Assembly: GCF_003207895.1 (NCBI RefSeq)
Contig: NZ_NKUB01000011.1
Span: 53,609-117,608 of the forward strand
Direction of reading: 5' to 3'
DNA from: Komagataeibacter swingsii
GTDB lineage: Bacteria; Pseudomonadota; Alphaproteobacteria; Acetobacterales; Acetobacteraceae
Length of the DNA stretch: 64,000 bases
The position numbers and the translations under genes are program-made. Every line of letters starts with the position of its first letter. The first letter of the stretch is position 1. Shown here one piece after another: positions 51,837-60,513 of the stretch. Below the pieces are notes generated by a model that worked only from the letters and a program-made list of their open reading frames with translations, was not told where the DNA came from and ran no database searches.

Positions 51837-53696
51837 ATGGGCATGCAGGCAACGAACCTTGCGATCGGAATTCTGTGCGTGCTGGGTGGCGGGATCGCGG
51901 CCCAGTGGGTGGCGTGGCGGTTCAGGCTGCCAGCCATCGTGCTGCTGTTTTCCCTTGGGCTGGTCCTGGGGCCGGGCCTGGGCGTCCTGCATCCCGGGGC
52001 GGCGATCGGGCCGTATTTCCACCCGCTTGTGTCCATGGCCGTGGCCTTCATCGTGTTCGAGGGGGGGCTTGCGCTGGACCTGCGCCAGTGGCGGGAATCG
52101 GGGGAGGGCGTGCTGCGGCTTACGGCCGCCGCCCTGCCCATCAACTGGGTGCTCGGCTCGCTTGCCGCGCATTATGTCGGCTGCCTGCCGTGGGGAACGT
52201 CGTGGCTGTTTGGCGCGATCGTGGTGGTGACGGGGCCGACGGTGGTGCTGCCGCTGCTGCGCCATACCAAGCTGCGGCCACGGGTCGCGGCCTTCCTGCG
52301 GTGGGAAGCCATCGTCAATGACCCCATTGCCGCCATCCTCGCGACGCTGGTGCTGGAATGCCTGCTGATCCGCCCGTCGCATACCGGCGGCATTTCGCTG
52401 GCGACGGTGGAGATCGGGCCGCACCTGCTGTTCGCCACCATGTTTTCGATCGCGTGCGGTGTTTTCCCCGCGATCCTGATCAAGTTCCTGTCCGCGCGCG
52501 ACATGCTGCCCGAAATCCTGCGCATTCCCATGATCTTGGCCTTTGTCATGACGGTGGCCGCCCTGTGCAACCTGATCATGCAGGGGGCGGGGCTGATGGC
52601 GGCCACGGTGTTCGGCATGGCGCTGGCGAACCTGCATGTGACCGGCATGTCGGAACTGCAGCGGATCAAGGAATCGCTGGGGGTGATCGTGGTGTCGTGC
52701 CTGTTCGTGCTGCTGACGGCCGACCTGCCGCGCACGCTGCTGACCGAACTGTCGCTGCCCATCATGGCGCTGACGTTCACGGTCATGTTCGTGGTCCGGC
52801 CGCTGGGCATTTTCCTGTCCACCATCGGGGCCAGCATGTCATGGCAGGAACGGCTGTTCGTGGGCTGGATCGCGCCGCGCGGCATCGTGGCGGCGGCGGT
52901 GGCGGGGGTTGTCGGCATGCAGTTGCATGAAGCGGGCTATCCGGGCGGCGACCTGATCACGCCCGCCGTGTTCGCGCTGATCGCATCGACCATGATCCTG
53001 CACGGGTTCTCGTTACGGCCGCTGGCGCGCGCGCTGCGCCTGACCCTGTCGGATGAGCCGGCGCTGGCCATCATGGGGGCCAATGCATGGTCCACCAACC
53101 TGGCCCGCGTGGTGCATGACCGGGGCATACCGGTGCTGCTGGTCGATACCTATGCCCCCGCGCTGAACAAGGCGGCAGGGTTCGGCATCCCGATCCTGCG
53201 CGCGGAACTGCTGTCGGTCGAGGGGATGGAAAGCCTGGAGGAACGCCCGGCGGACTACCTGATCGCGGCCACGCCGGATGCGATCTATAACGGCCTTGTC
53301 TGCGCGCGCATGGCCCCCGACCTTGGCCGCCAGCGCGTGTTCCAGGTCAGTCCCGGCATTGCAAGGCTGGACCTGTATCACGGGCTGAGCCGGGATTCGC
53401 GCGGCAAGGTGCTGGGGGAGCCGGGGTGGAATTTCTCCTATATCGATTCCCTGTACGCAAAGGGCTGGCGCTTTGGCAGCCACGTCATGGAGGCGCATGG
53501 GGCCGAGGCCGACCTGCCGGCCGGCCCGGGCATGCTGTTCATGATCATCCGCAAGGGCACCGCGATCTGGATTTTCTCCGCCGAGGACGCGATTCCGGCC
53601 GAACCGGCGCCGGGCGACATCATCGTCATGCTGCGGCCCCCCGCCATGGCCGCGGGGGAGGGGGTGGGGGCATCGGCGCCGGCTAGGCCGGCCTGA
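51837..53696 (+). CDS. Sodium/proton antiporter with C-terminal TrkA-type domains
   Basis: A 619-residue CPA1-type (NhaP/KefB-like) exchanger. The membrane part spans about residues 1-400 with 12-13 helices: AVAFIVFEGGLALDLRQWRE, GAIVVVTGPTVVLPLLRHTK, RWEAIVNDPIAAILATLVLE (acidic motif of the transport site) and FVGWIAPRGIVAAAVAGVVG. The cytoplasmic part holds a Rossmann-like TrkA-N region (PALAIMGANAWSTNLARVVH) and a TrkA-C-like end (GMLFMIIRKGTAIWIFSAED). The start is uncertain between 51837 and 51843. It would set cytoplasmic pH and ion balance, useful in acid habitats. Confidence 0.85.
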   Translation: MGMQATNLAIGILCVLGGGIAAQWVAWRFRLPAIVLLFSLGLVLGPGLGVLHPGAAIGPYFHPLVSMAVAFIVFEGGLALDLRQWRESGEGVLRLTAAALPINWVLGSLAAHYVGCLPWGTSWLFGAIVVVTGPTVVLPLLRHTKLRPRVAAFLRWEAIVNDPIAAILATLVLECLLIRPSHTGGISLATVEIGPHLLFATMFSIACGVFPAILIKFLSARDMLPEILRIPMILAFVMTVAALCNLIMQGAGLMAATVFGMALANLHVTGMSELQRIKESLGVIVVSCLFVLLTADLPRTLLTELSLPIMALTFTVMFVVRPLGIFLSTIGASMSWQERLFVGWIAPRGIVAAAVAGVVGMQLHEAGYPGGDLITPAVFALIASTMILHGFSLRPLARALRLTLSDEPALAIMGANAWSTNLARVVHDRGIPVLLVDTYAPALNKAAGFGIPILRAELLSVEGMESLEERPADYLIAATPDAIYNGLVCARMAPDLGRQRVFQVSPGIARLDLYHGLSRDSRGKVLGEPGWNFSYIDSLYAKGWRFGSHVMEAHGAEADLPAGPGMLFMIIRKGTAIWIFSAEDAIPAEPAPGDIIVMLRPPAMAAGEGVGASAPARPA

Positions 53697-54192
53697 CGTC
53701 GATTTCCCCCAGTCCCGCCGCCAGCAGGTGGCGCAGCACGGGTTCGGGCAGGGCGATGCAGCCCTCCGTCGGGCGGCCGCCCCTGGGTGGCAGGTGAAGG
53801 AAGATGGCCGACCCCGCGCCAGAATGAACCGGGTCGTCGTTATAACCAAGCACCACGACAATGTCGTAAACGTGATCCTCCCGCCACAGCCGTTCGTGCC
53901 GGGCGGGGTGGGGCAGGCTGACATAACGGTTATAATCGGGGTGGTGGGGGTCGTCACACCACCCATCAAGCGGGGAAAGCGGCTCCACAGGCAGATGACA
54001 AACAGGTGATGCCACCCGGTCGGCGCGATAGAACACGCGCCGCAGGGGCAGAATACCGCCGGGTGTTGCGTGATCTCCCTCCGTTTTGCGGTTTCTGATG
54101 CCGCCCGCGCCGATAATGGCGGGAAAAATTTCGCGCATGCAATGCAGTTGTGCATCCAGCCCTGTATTCGTTTGCAAAATAGCGCGTATCAT
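53683..54192 (-). CDS. L,D-transpeptidase family protein (YkuD domain)
   Basis: A 169-residue protein. The catalytic motif is SAIFLHLPPRGG followed by PTEGCIALPEPVL, giving the His and Cys of the YkuD active site; KTEGDHATPGGILPLRRVFY is the typical upstream stretch. It would form 3-3 crosslinks or anchor proteins in peptidoglycan, yet no signal peptide is seen, so export or a cytoplasmic role is unclear. Its 3-prime end overlaps the antiporter gene by 14 bases (convergent). Confidence 0.8.
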   Translation of the reverse strand: MIRAILQTNTGLDAQLHCMREIFPAIIGAGGIRNRKTEGDHATPGGILPLRRVFYRADRVASPVCHLPVEPLSPLDGWCDDPHHPDYNRYVSLPHPARHERLWREDHVYDIVVVLGYNDDPVHSGAGSAIFLHLPPRGGRPTEGCIALPEPVLRHLLAAGLGEIDVRPA

Positions 54193-54358
54193 GAATTCCT
54201 CTGGATCGGGTCGTATTTATGTTATCTCCGGCCTAATCCGGCAGCATACGGCATTATGGCCGTCGGGTCGCGGGCCTGTCGGTGGTGTGGCCGGAAATGA
54301 ACACAAAGACAGAGACCGCCCCCCAACGGGGCGGGACTAAAGTGATAAAGAGGGTTCG

Positions 54359-55078
54359 ATGGCAGGAGCACGTCCCATACTGATAGCGGACGACGATCAG
54401 ACTTTACGTCAAATGCTCGTTGAACAGCTGCAGATTGATGGTGAATTTGAAGCGATCGAGGCCGGCTCCGTCGCCGAGGCCTGGGAAAAGCTGCAGAAAC
54501 CGGGGGCGCGTTTCGATGCGATCATCCTCGATGTGTCCCTGCCTGACGGGGACGGGCGCGATTTCTGCGCCGACCTGCGGCGCAAGGGCAAGCGCATTCC
54601 CATCATCATCCTGACCGGTTCCGATGACGAGACGGACGTGGTGCGCGGCCTTGACGCCGGCGCGAACGACTACGTCGCCAAGCCGTTCCGCATTGCCGAG
54701 CTGCTGGCCCGGCTGCGCGCGCAGATGCGCATTTTTGAAAACAGCGAGGACGCGGTCTTTGCAATCGGGCCGTACATCTTCCGCCCGTCCGCCAAGCTGC
54801 TGCAGGAAACGGCCAAGAACCGCCGCATCCGCCTGACGGAAAAGGAGGCCGCGATCCTGAAGTTCCTGTACCGCGCGGGCACGCGCCCCGTGCCGCGCCA
54901 GGTGCTGCTGAACGAGGTCTGGGGCTACAACGCCGCCGTGACCACGCATACGCTGGAAACGCACATCTACCGCCTGCGCCAGAAGATCGAACCCGATCCC
55001 ACCAACGCCACCCTGCTGGTGACCGAAGGGGGCGGCTACCGCCTCGACCCCGAAGGGGGCAAGACCGCCCTCGCCTGA
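54359..55078 (+). CDS. OmpR-family response regulator (orphan)
   Basis: A 239-residue two-component regulator. The receiver domain shows LIADDDQTLRQML, the phosphoacceptor Asp in AIILDVSLPDGDGRDF, IILTGSDDETDVVRGLDAGA and VAKPFRIAELLARL. The winged-helix DNA-binding domain follows from about residue 130 (RLTEKEAAILKFLYRAGTRP, EVWGYNAAVTTHTLETHIYR). AGAGGG lies six bases before the ATG. No kinase gene is adjacent, so the partner is elsewhere. Transcription ends at a strong hairpin after the stop. Confidence 0.9.
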   Translation: MAGARPILIADDDQTLRQMLVEQLQIDGEFEAIEAGSVAEAWEKLQKPGARFDAIILDVSLPDGDGRDFCADLRRKGKRIPIIILTGSDDETDVVRGLDAGANDYVAKPFRIAELLARLRAQMRIFENSEDAVFAIGPYIFRPSAKLLQETAKNRRIRLTEKEAAILKFLYRAGTRPVPRQVLLNEVWGYNAAVTTHTLETHIYRLRQKIEPDPTNATLLVTEGGGYRLDPEGGKTALA

Positions 55079-55112
55079 CCGGGTCGTGGCCCGCATCGCT
55101 GGCTGTTCTGAC

Positions 55113-55136
55113 GGGCCGCCCGGTTTCGGGCGGCCC
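55113..55136. terminator. Strong GC hairpin between convergent genes
   Basis: GGGCCGCCCG, loop GTTT, CGGGCGGCCC: a perfect 10-bp stem between the response-regulator gene and xth, whose 3-prime ends face each other. No long T tract on either side, but the position suits a two-way terminator. Confidence 0.65.
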
Positions 55137-55158
55137 GGTCGCGTCTGTGGGGTACCGT

Positions 55159-55953
55159 TCAGGCGTCCAGGTCGATCATGACCGGCACGTGGTCCGATGG
55201 CTTGTCCCAGTCGCGCGCCGCGCGTAGCACGTCCATGCCGCGCAGGGCGGGTTGCAGGTCGGGCGTGACCCAGACATGGTCCAGCCTGCGGCCACGGTTG
55301 GACCGGCTCCAGTCCCGGTTGCGGTAGGACCACCACGTATAAAGCTTTTCCGTCGCGGGCACGAAATGGCGCATGGCGTCGACAAAGCCGGTCTGCTGCC
55401 ATGCCAGCAGGCGCTCGGTTTCCGCGGGCGTATGGCTTACGATCTTCAGCAGTTGCCTGTGGCTCCATACATCGTGTTCCAGCGGGGCGATGTTCAGGTC
55501 GCCCACCAGCACGGTGCGCCGCATGTCACGGCCGGAAAACCATGCCCGCGCTTCCTCCACGAACGCCAGCTTGTGCGCGAATTTGGGATTTTCCACCGGG
55601 TCGGGAATGTCGCCGCCCGCGGGCACGTAGAAATCATGCACGTCAATCGCGCCAGCGCCCGTACCGTGGCGTATGGCGATGTGGCGGCAGTCCCCACGCT
55701 GGCACCAGTCGGGGGCGTCCTCCAGCACGGTTACGGGCTGGCGTGACAGGATCGCGACCCCGTTATACCCCTTCATGCCCCGGAACGCGACGTGGTCGAA
55801 CCCCAGCGCGCGCACCGCATCAAGCGGGAACAGGCTGTCGGGCACCTTGGTTTCCTGCAGGCAGACGATATCGGGGGATGTGTCCTGGCACAGTTGGGCC
55901 AGCAGCGGCATCCGCAGGCGGAGGGAATTGATATTCCATGTCACAATACGCAT
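55159..55953 (-). CDS. xth: Exodeoxyribonuclease III
   Basis: A 264-residue AP endonuclease/3-prime exonuclease for base-excision repair. Motifs in order: MRIVTWNINSLRLRMP, DIVCLQETKVPDS (metal Glu), VHDFYVPAGGD, TVLVGDLNIAPLEHDVW (Asp and Asn), RGRRLDHVWVTPDL and PSDHVPVMIDLDA (catalytic His). The ATG at 55953 fits the family start although its ribosome site is weak. Divergent from uvrC, another repair gene. Confidence 0.9.
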   Translation of the reverse strand: MRIVTWNINSLRLRMPLLAQLCQDTSPDIVCLQETKVPDSLFPLDAVRALGFDHVAFRGMKGYNGVAILSRQPVTVLEDAPDWCQRGDCRHIAIRHGTGAGAIDVHDFYVPAGGDIPDPVENPKFAHKLAFVEEARAWFSGRDMRRTVLVGDLNIAPLEHDVWSHRQLLKIVSHTPAETERLLAWQQTGFVDAMRHFVPATEKLYTWWSYRNRDWSRSNRGRRLDHVWVTPDLQPALRGMDVLRAARDWDKPSDHVPVMIDLDA

Positions 55954-56332
55954 ATCGGGTGCATTGCCGATCGGGCGCGGGCTGACAAGAATATTTTTAC
56001 GCGGCCGCGGCGCCGCGCGAGACAAAAACAGGAACGAATGACAGAAGGCGGCTGATATTCCGGGCAAAATGGCAGCCGGGTTTTCCACCACGGAGAAGCC
56101 ACAATTTGTCCACCTGCGGGGTTGACAGGCATGTTTTGGGTTCACGTGGGGTGGGATTTTTTTTCCGGCCCATAAGCGGCCGGATATAGTAGTTTAAAAA
56201 CAATAGGTTATCGTTAGTGATGTTTTTTTGGGCAATCCAAGTGCAGGAAAGGAAAACCGCCATCCGCGCGTTTTTTTCTGCTGCTGCTCCACAGACTTAT
56301 CCACACCATCGGTGGATGAACGGCTGCCATCC
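55954..56332. other. Divergent intergenic region between xth and uvrC
   Basis: These 379 bases hold no convincing gene. AT-rich patches occur near 55990 and 56150-56225, and TTGACA at 56122 on the plus strand could be a -35 element, but no matching -10 at usual spacing is clear. A CCGGCC-CATAAGC-GGCCGG inverted repeat lies near 56165-56183. Both repair genes must take their promoters from here. Confidence 0.4.
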
Positions 56333-58231
56333 ATGACAACAGCCATTTCAACCGCCCCCATCCAGCCCCCCGTCCAGCCGGTCGGGGTGGAGGCGATAAA
56401 CCATGCCCTGCAGACCATGCCGCAGTCGCCGGGCGTGTACCGCATGCTGGGGCCGAAGGGGGACGTGCTGTATGTGGGCAAGGCGCTGAACCTGAAAAAG
56501 CGCGTCACGTCCTACACCCATGTCAGCCGCCTGACCGAACGCCTGCGCCGCATGGTGTCCGAAACCCGCGGCATGGAAATCGTCACGACCCATACCGAGG
56601 CCGAGGCCCTGCTGCTGGAAGCCAACTACATCAAGCGCATGCAGCCCCGGTACAACATCCTGCTGCGCGATGACAAAAGTTATCCATGGATCATGCTGAC
56701 GGACAAGCATGATTTTCCCCAGATCAGCAAGCATCGCGGCAAGCCGGTGAAGGGGGCGTCATACTGGGGGCCGTTCGCATCCGCGTGGTCGGTCAACCAG
56801 ACGCTGAACCTGCTGCAGCGCACCTTCCTGCTGCGTTCGTGTTCCGACAGCGAAATGCAGGGCCGCACGCGCCCGTGCCTGCTGCACCAGATCCACCGCT
56901 GCGCCGCGCCCTGCACCGACCGCATCAGCCGCGCGGACTATGCCGAACTGGCGGGGCAGGCGCGCGACTTCCTGGCCGGGCGCAACCCCCACATGCGCGA
57001 GCAGCTTGGCCGCGAGATGGAGGAAGCGGCCGGCGCGCTGGAGTTCGAGCGCGCGGCGGCGATACGCGACCGCATACGGGGGCTGTCGGCGCTGCAGCAG
57101 GATTCCAGCGTCATCAATCCCTCCACCATGACGGATGCGGACATCATCGCGATCTGGCAGATCGCGGGGCAGTCGTGCATTCAGGTGTTCTTCATCCGTG
57201 CCGGGCGCAACAACGGCAACCGCGCGTTTTTCCCCGCCCATGCGCGCGACGAGAACGCGCCCGACGTGCTGGCCGCCTTCATCGGCCAGTTCTATGACGA
57301 CAAGCCGCCGCCCGCGCATGTGCTGGTCAACCAGGACCTGCCGGAGCTGGACGTGCTGGAATCCGCCCTGAGCCTGCGCCGGGGCCGCAGGGTCGAGATC
57401 ACGCACCCGCGGCGCGGGGAAAAGCGCGCCGTGATCGAGCATGCCGAAATCAACGCGCGCGAGGCGCTGGAACGCAGGATGGCCGAAAGCGCCGGCCAGG
57501 CGCGGCTTTTGCAGGGGGTGGCCGACCTGTTCGGGCTGGACGCGCCGCCGCGCCGGATCGAGACCTATGACAACAGCCATATCCAGGGGGCGAATGCCTA
57601 TGGCGTGATGGTGGTGGGCGGCCCGGAGGGATTCGACAAGCGGGCCTACCGCAAGTTCTCCATCAAGGGGCCGGTCACGCCGGGCGATGACTTCGCCATG
57701 ATGCGCGAGGTGCTGGAACGCCGATTCCGCCGCGCGCTGAAGGACCGCGAGGAAGGCGTCCGGCCCGGGGACTGGCCCGACATCCTGCTGATCGACGGCG
57801 GGGCGGGGCAGTACACCGCCGTGCGCGGCGTGCTGGACGAACTGGGGGTGACGGGGGTGACGCTGGTGGGCATCGCCAAGGGGCCGGACAGGGATGCGGG
57901 GCGCGAATGGTTCCATACCGAAGGCCGCGCGCCCTTCCAGCTGCCGCCGCGCGACCCGGTGCTGTATTACCTGCAGCGCCTGCGTGACGAGGCGCACCGC
58001 TTCGCCATCACCACCCACCGGGCCGGGCGGTCCAGGACGCTGGTGCGATCGGAACTGGACGACATCCCCGGCGTTGGACCTGCACGCAAGCGCGCGCTGC
58101 TCAAGCATTTCGGCTCGGCGCGTGGCGTGCGGCAGGCTGGCCTGGGGGAACTGGAACATGCACCGGGCATCAACCGCGACATGGCGCGCGCCATATACGG
58201 ATATTTCCATCCCGACTGGACAGGGGAGTGA
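56333..58231 (+). CDS. uvrC: UvrABC excinuclease subunit C
   Basis: A 632-residue nuclease that makes both cuts in nucleotide-excision repair. GIY-YIG domain: [20 protein letters not shown], with [11 protein letters not shown]. The UvrB-binding UVR motif is [20 protein letters not shown] near residue 230. The RNase H-like C-terminal nuclease shows [20 protein letters not shown] and [15 protein letters not shown]. Paired helix-hairpin-helix motifs close it ([20 protein letters not shown]). Start ATG 56333 is the best fit; GTG 56312 is possible. Confidence 0.95.
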   Translation: MTTAISTAPIQPPVQPVGVEAINHALQTMPQSPGVYRMLGPKGDVLYVGKALNLKKRVTSYTHVSRLTERLRRMVSETRGMEIVTTHTEAEALLLEANYIKRMQPRYNILLRDDKSYPWIMLTDKHDFPQISKHRGKPVKGASYWGPFASAWSVNQTLNLLQRTFLLRSCSDSEMQGRTRPCLLHQIHRCAAPCTDRISRADYAELAGQARDFLAGRNPHMREQLGREMEEAAGALEFERAAAIRDRIRGLSALQQDSSVINPSTMTDADIIAIWQIAGQSCIQVFFIRAGRNNGNRAFFPAHARDENAPDVLAAFIGQFYDDKPPPAHVLVNQDLPELDVLESALSLRRGRRVEITHPRRGEKRAVIEHAEINAREALERRMAESAGQARLLQGVADLFGLDAPPRRIETYDNSHIQGANAYGVMVVGGPEGFDKRAYRKFSIKGPVTPGDDFAMMREVLERRFRRALKDREEGVRPGDWPDILLIDGGAGQYTAVRGVLDELGVTGVTLVGIAKGPDRDAGREWFHTEGRAPFQLPPRDPVLYYLQRLRDEAHRFAITTHRAGRSRTLVRSELDDIPGVGPARKRALLKHFGSARGVRQAGLGELEHAPGINRDMARAIYGYFHPDWTGE

Positions 58232-58323
58232 TCGGCTGTCATGCAGATGTGAGCTTGTGACCTGCCTGACAGGCAGTATCAGTATTTCGGTTTTCCCTCA
58301 TTCTTGGTTATAGCAGTACCAGC

Positions 58324-58923
58324 ATGCTTACCGACCTGCCCAACCTCCTGACCCTGTCCCGCATCGTCGTGGTCCCCATTGTCGTCGGGCTGGTCGTCAT
58401 CCATACGGCGCAGACCGACTGCGCCGCGTGCATCCTGTTCATACTGGCGGGAATCACCGACTACCTTGATGGCAAGCTGGCGCGGGCGTGGAACCAGAAT
58501 TCCGACCTTGGCCGCATGCTCGACCCCATTGCCGACAAGCTGCTGGTGGGCGCGTCGCTCATGGTCATGGCGGGGCTGGGGCGGCTGCCATATGGCTGCC
58601 TGTACCCGGCCATCATCATCCTTTCGCGTGAAATCCTGGTCAGCGGGCTGCGGGAATACCTTGCGGCGACGCGGGTGGGCCTGCCGGTGACACGGCTGGC
58701 GAAATGGAAGACCGGGTTCCAGATGACCGCCATCGGCTTCCTGCTGGCGGGCGACAGCACGGCGGGGCTTCTGCATATCGGGTGGCTGCCGGTTGACGCG
58801 CTGGGGGCGGTCATGATGTGGATTGCCGCCGTCCTGACGCTGGTTACGGGGTGGGACTATCTCTCCACCGGGCTGCGGCATGTCAGCCGTGGCGCGCCGG
58901 GGGCCACGAAATTATCTTCCTGA
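58324..58923 (+). CDS. pgsA: CDP-diacylglycerol-glycerol-3-phosphate phosphatidyltransferase
   Basis: A 199-residue inner-membrane enzyme making phosphatidylglycerol phosphate. The CDP-alcohol motif is intact: DYLDGKLARAWNQNSDLGRM followed by LDPIADK (DGxxAR with the downstream Asp pair). It opens MLTDLPNLLTLSRIVVVPIV, typical of PgsA, and has about five helices. uvrC-pgsA order, then moaD-moaE, is common in alphaproteobacteria. The 92-base gap after uvrC contains CTGCCTGACAGGCAG, a small palindrome. Confidence 0.9.
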   Translation: MLTDLPNLLTLSRIVVVPIVVGLVVIHTAQTDCAACILFILAGITDYLDGKLARAWNQNSDLGRMLDPIADKLLVGASLMVMAGLGRLPYGCLYPAIIILSREILVSGLREYLAATRVGLPVTRLAKWKTGFQMTAIGFLLAGDSTAGLLHIGWLPVDALGAVMMWIAAVLTLVTGWDYLSTGLRHVSRGAPGATKLSS

Positions 58924-59015
58924 CCTACATGAAAAATTAACGCGCGCCGTGGTTGCTCTCTCCTGTGCGGGTCATCTGGCCCGCCTTGTGCCGGACAGGT
59001 CAGGGGGAGAACGCG

Positions 59016-59516
59016 GTGCGCAATGCAATGGTCCTGTCATTGCTGGTGGGGCTGACCGGATGTGGCGGTTTTGGCCAGATCCTGTCCGACAATACGGAAC
59101 TGCCCGGCAGCCTGCCCAATACCCCGCGCCCCGAGGTCGAGAACATGCGCCGCGTGGCGGGGCAGGCGCCGCAGATGCTGCCCATACTGCCGCAGGAACG
59201 CAATGTCTGGCCGGTTGTAAGGCCCGGGCAGTCGGTGCTGGCCGCGATTGGGGCGGGCGACGCCCCCCGCGCCGACGCGCGTTCGCGGCTGCCGGAACGC
59301 GAGGTGGACCTGCCCGCGGGCGGCGAGATGCAGATCGGCAACGATGCGGACCCCGATGGCGGCCCGGCGGCGGGGGCGCGCGTTTCCGCATTGTCTTCGG
59401 GGCCGTCGGCGACGCATAAGGGCGTATCGGATTCAGCCATTGTCGTCCCGAACGGCGATGGCACCAACACCGTGGTCGCATCCGACGGCACGGTCCACGA
59501 ACAGCAGGCGCCATGA
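59016..59516 (+). CDS. Hypothetical lipoprotein (166 aa)
   Basis: The GTG start giving VRNAMVLSLLVGLTGCGG has GGGGGAG six bases upstream; the signal ends in lipobox GLTGC. The mature part is Pro/Ala/Gly-rich and probably disordered, with PEVENMRRVAGQAPQMLPIL and a final DGTNTVVASDGTVHEQQAP. No enzymatic motif is seen. It lies between pgsA and the molybdopterin genes, 24 bases before MoaD's possible ATG 59541, and may be a DUF3035-type envelope lipoprotein; that assignment is uncertain. Confidence 0.7.
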   Translation: MRNAMVLSLLVGLTGCGGFGQILSDNTELPGSLPNTPRPEVENMRRVAGQAPQMLPILPQERNVWPVVRPGQSVLAAIGAGDAPRADARSRLPEREVDLPAGGEMQIGNDADPDGGPAAGARVSALSSGPSATHKGVSDSAIVVPNGDGTNTVVASDGTVHEQQAP

Positions 59517-59564
59517 CCGGCACGGGCCGCATGGGACGCCATGGCACAGGGAGATGACACCGGG

Positions 59565-59819
59565 ATGCTGCGCATTCTCTATTTCGCATGGTTGCGGGAC
59601 CGGCTTGGCCGCCCCGGCGAGACACTGCCCCTGCAGGGGCAAGCGCATTCCGTGCAGGACCTGATCGGCCAGTTGCGCGCGCGTGGCGGGGCGTATGGGG
59701 AGATATTCGCGAAACCCGAACTGATCCGTGTCGCGGTGAACCAGAGTTTCGCCACGATTGACGCCCCTATTGCCGCCAATGACGAAATTGCCTTCTTCCC
59801 GCCGGTCACGGGGGGCTGA
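59565..59819 (+). CDS. moaD: Molybdopterin synthase sulfur carrier subunit
   Basis: An 84-residue ubiquitin-like protein that carries the thiocarboxylate sulfur used to make molybdopterin. It begins MLRILYFAWLRDRLGRPGE and ends FFPPVTGG; the terminal Gly-Gly is the activation site. VNQSFATIDAPIAANDEIAF is the conserved pre-tail strand. ATG 59541 (MAQGDDTG) is an alternative start. It is followed seven bases later by moaE, its catalytic partner. Confidence 0.9.
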   Translation: MLRILYFAWLRDRLGRPGETLPLQGQAHSVQDLIGQLRARGGAYGEIFAKPELIRVAVNQSFATIDAPIAANDEIAFFPPVTGG

Positions 59820-59826
59820 CGCGGTC

Positions 59827-60291
59827 ATGCCCTGCGTTACGGTCCGTGTTCAGGCGGAAACATTCGATGCCACCCACGAAACCGCCCTGCTGCTGCGCGG
59901 GCGGGACGGGGTGGGGGGAATTGGCGCGTTTACCGGCATTGTCCGTGGGGGCGACGGGCTGGTGGCGCTGGAGCTGGAACATTACCCCGGCATGACCGAA
60001 TCCATGATGCGGCGGATTGCCGATTCGGCCTGCGCGCGATTCGGCCTGACCGGCTGCACCGTCATCCACCGCGTGGGCCGGCTGGAAGCGGGCATGCCCA
60101 TCGTGCTGGTGCTGTGCGCCGCCGCCCACCGCAAGGCGGCGCTGGAGGCGACGGACTTCATGATGGACTGGCTCAAGACCGGCGCGCCATTCTGGAAACG
60201 CGAGGAATTCGCAGACGGGCGGCGTGAATGGGTCCAGCCGCGCGCGCATGATGACGCGGCGACGGCGCGGTGGGGTGCGCTGGATCAATGA
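59827..60291 (+). CDS. moaE: Molybdopterin synthase catalytic subunit
   Basis: A 154-residue subunit that inserts two sulfurs into precursor Z together with MoaD. Family marks: GGIGAFTGIVRGGDG, LEHYPGMTESMMRRIADSAC, VIHRVGRLEAGMPIVLVLCA, and the active-site Lys region DWLKTGAPFWKREEFADG. The cofactor serves oxidoreductases, which are prominent in acetic acid bacteria. About 100 bases downstream the nrd operator region begins. Confidence 0.9.
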   Translation: MPCVTVRVQAETFDATHETALLLRGRDGVGGIGAFTGIVRGGDGLVALELEHYPGMTESMMRRIADSACARFGLTGCTVIHRVGRLEAGMPIVLVLCAAAHRKAALEATDFMMDWLKTGAPFWKREEFADGRREWVQPRAHDDAATARWGALDQ

Positions 60292-60386
60292 AGCGTGTGG
60301 GGGAAAATTTAAAAAATATTCTCCCCATTCCGTACTTGACCCAAGCTTGCCCGCTGATTCGGAAGATCAGTCCACAATTTGTCCCC

Positions 60387-60433
60387 ACACATTATATGGT
60401 GCATTCCAGTACCGTTTGCTCCATATATAGGGG
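60387..60433 (+). promoter_or_regulatory. Two NrdR-like boxes upstream of nrdA
   Basis: Box 1 ACACATTATATGGTGC (60387-60402) and box 2 GCTCCATATATAGGGG (60418-60433) resemble the NrdR consensus ACACWATATATWGTGT, and their centres are 31 bases apart, the spacing known for paired NrdR sites. NrdR would repress the ribonucleotide reductase genes when dATP is high. Box 1 is the better match. Confidence 0.65.
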
Positions 60434-60513
60434 GCAAAATCAAAAAACCTCACCACGCCGCACAGGATCGAAAGGCCCTGTGCGTCGGCGTGAGCCGATT
60501 ACGGAGAATGTAA

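Noticed and set aside
56098..56116. CCACAATTTGTCC shared between the uvrC upstream region and the nrdA upstream region (60372)
   Set aside because: The match is short and no known regulator site fits; probably chance.
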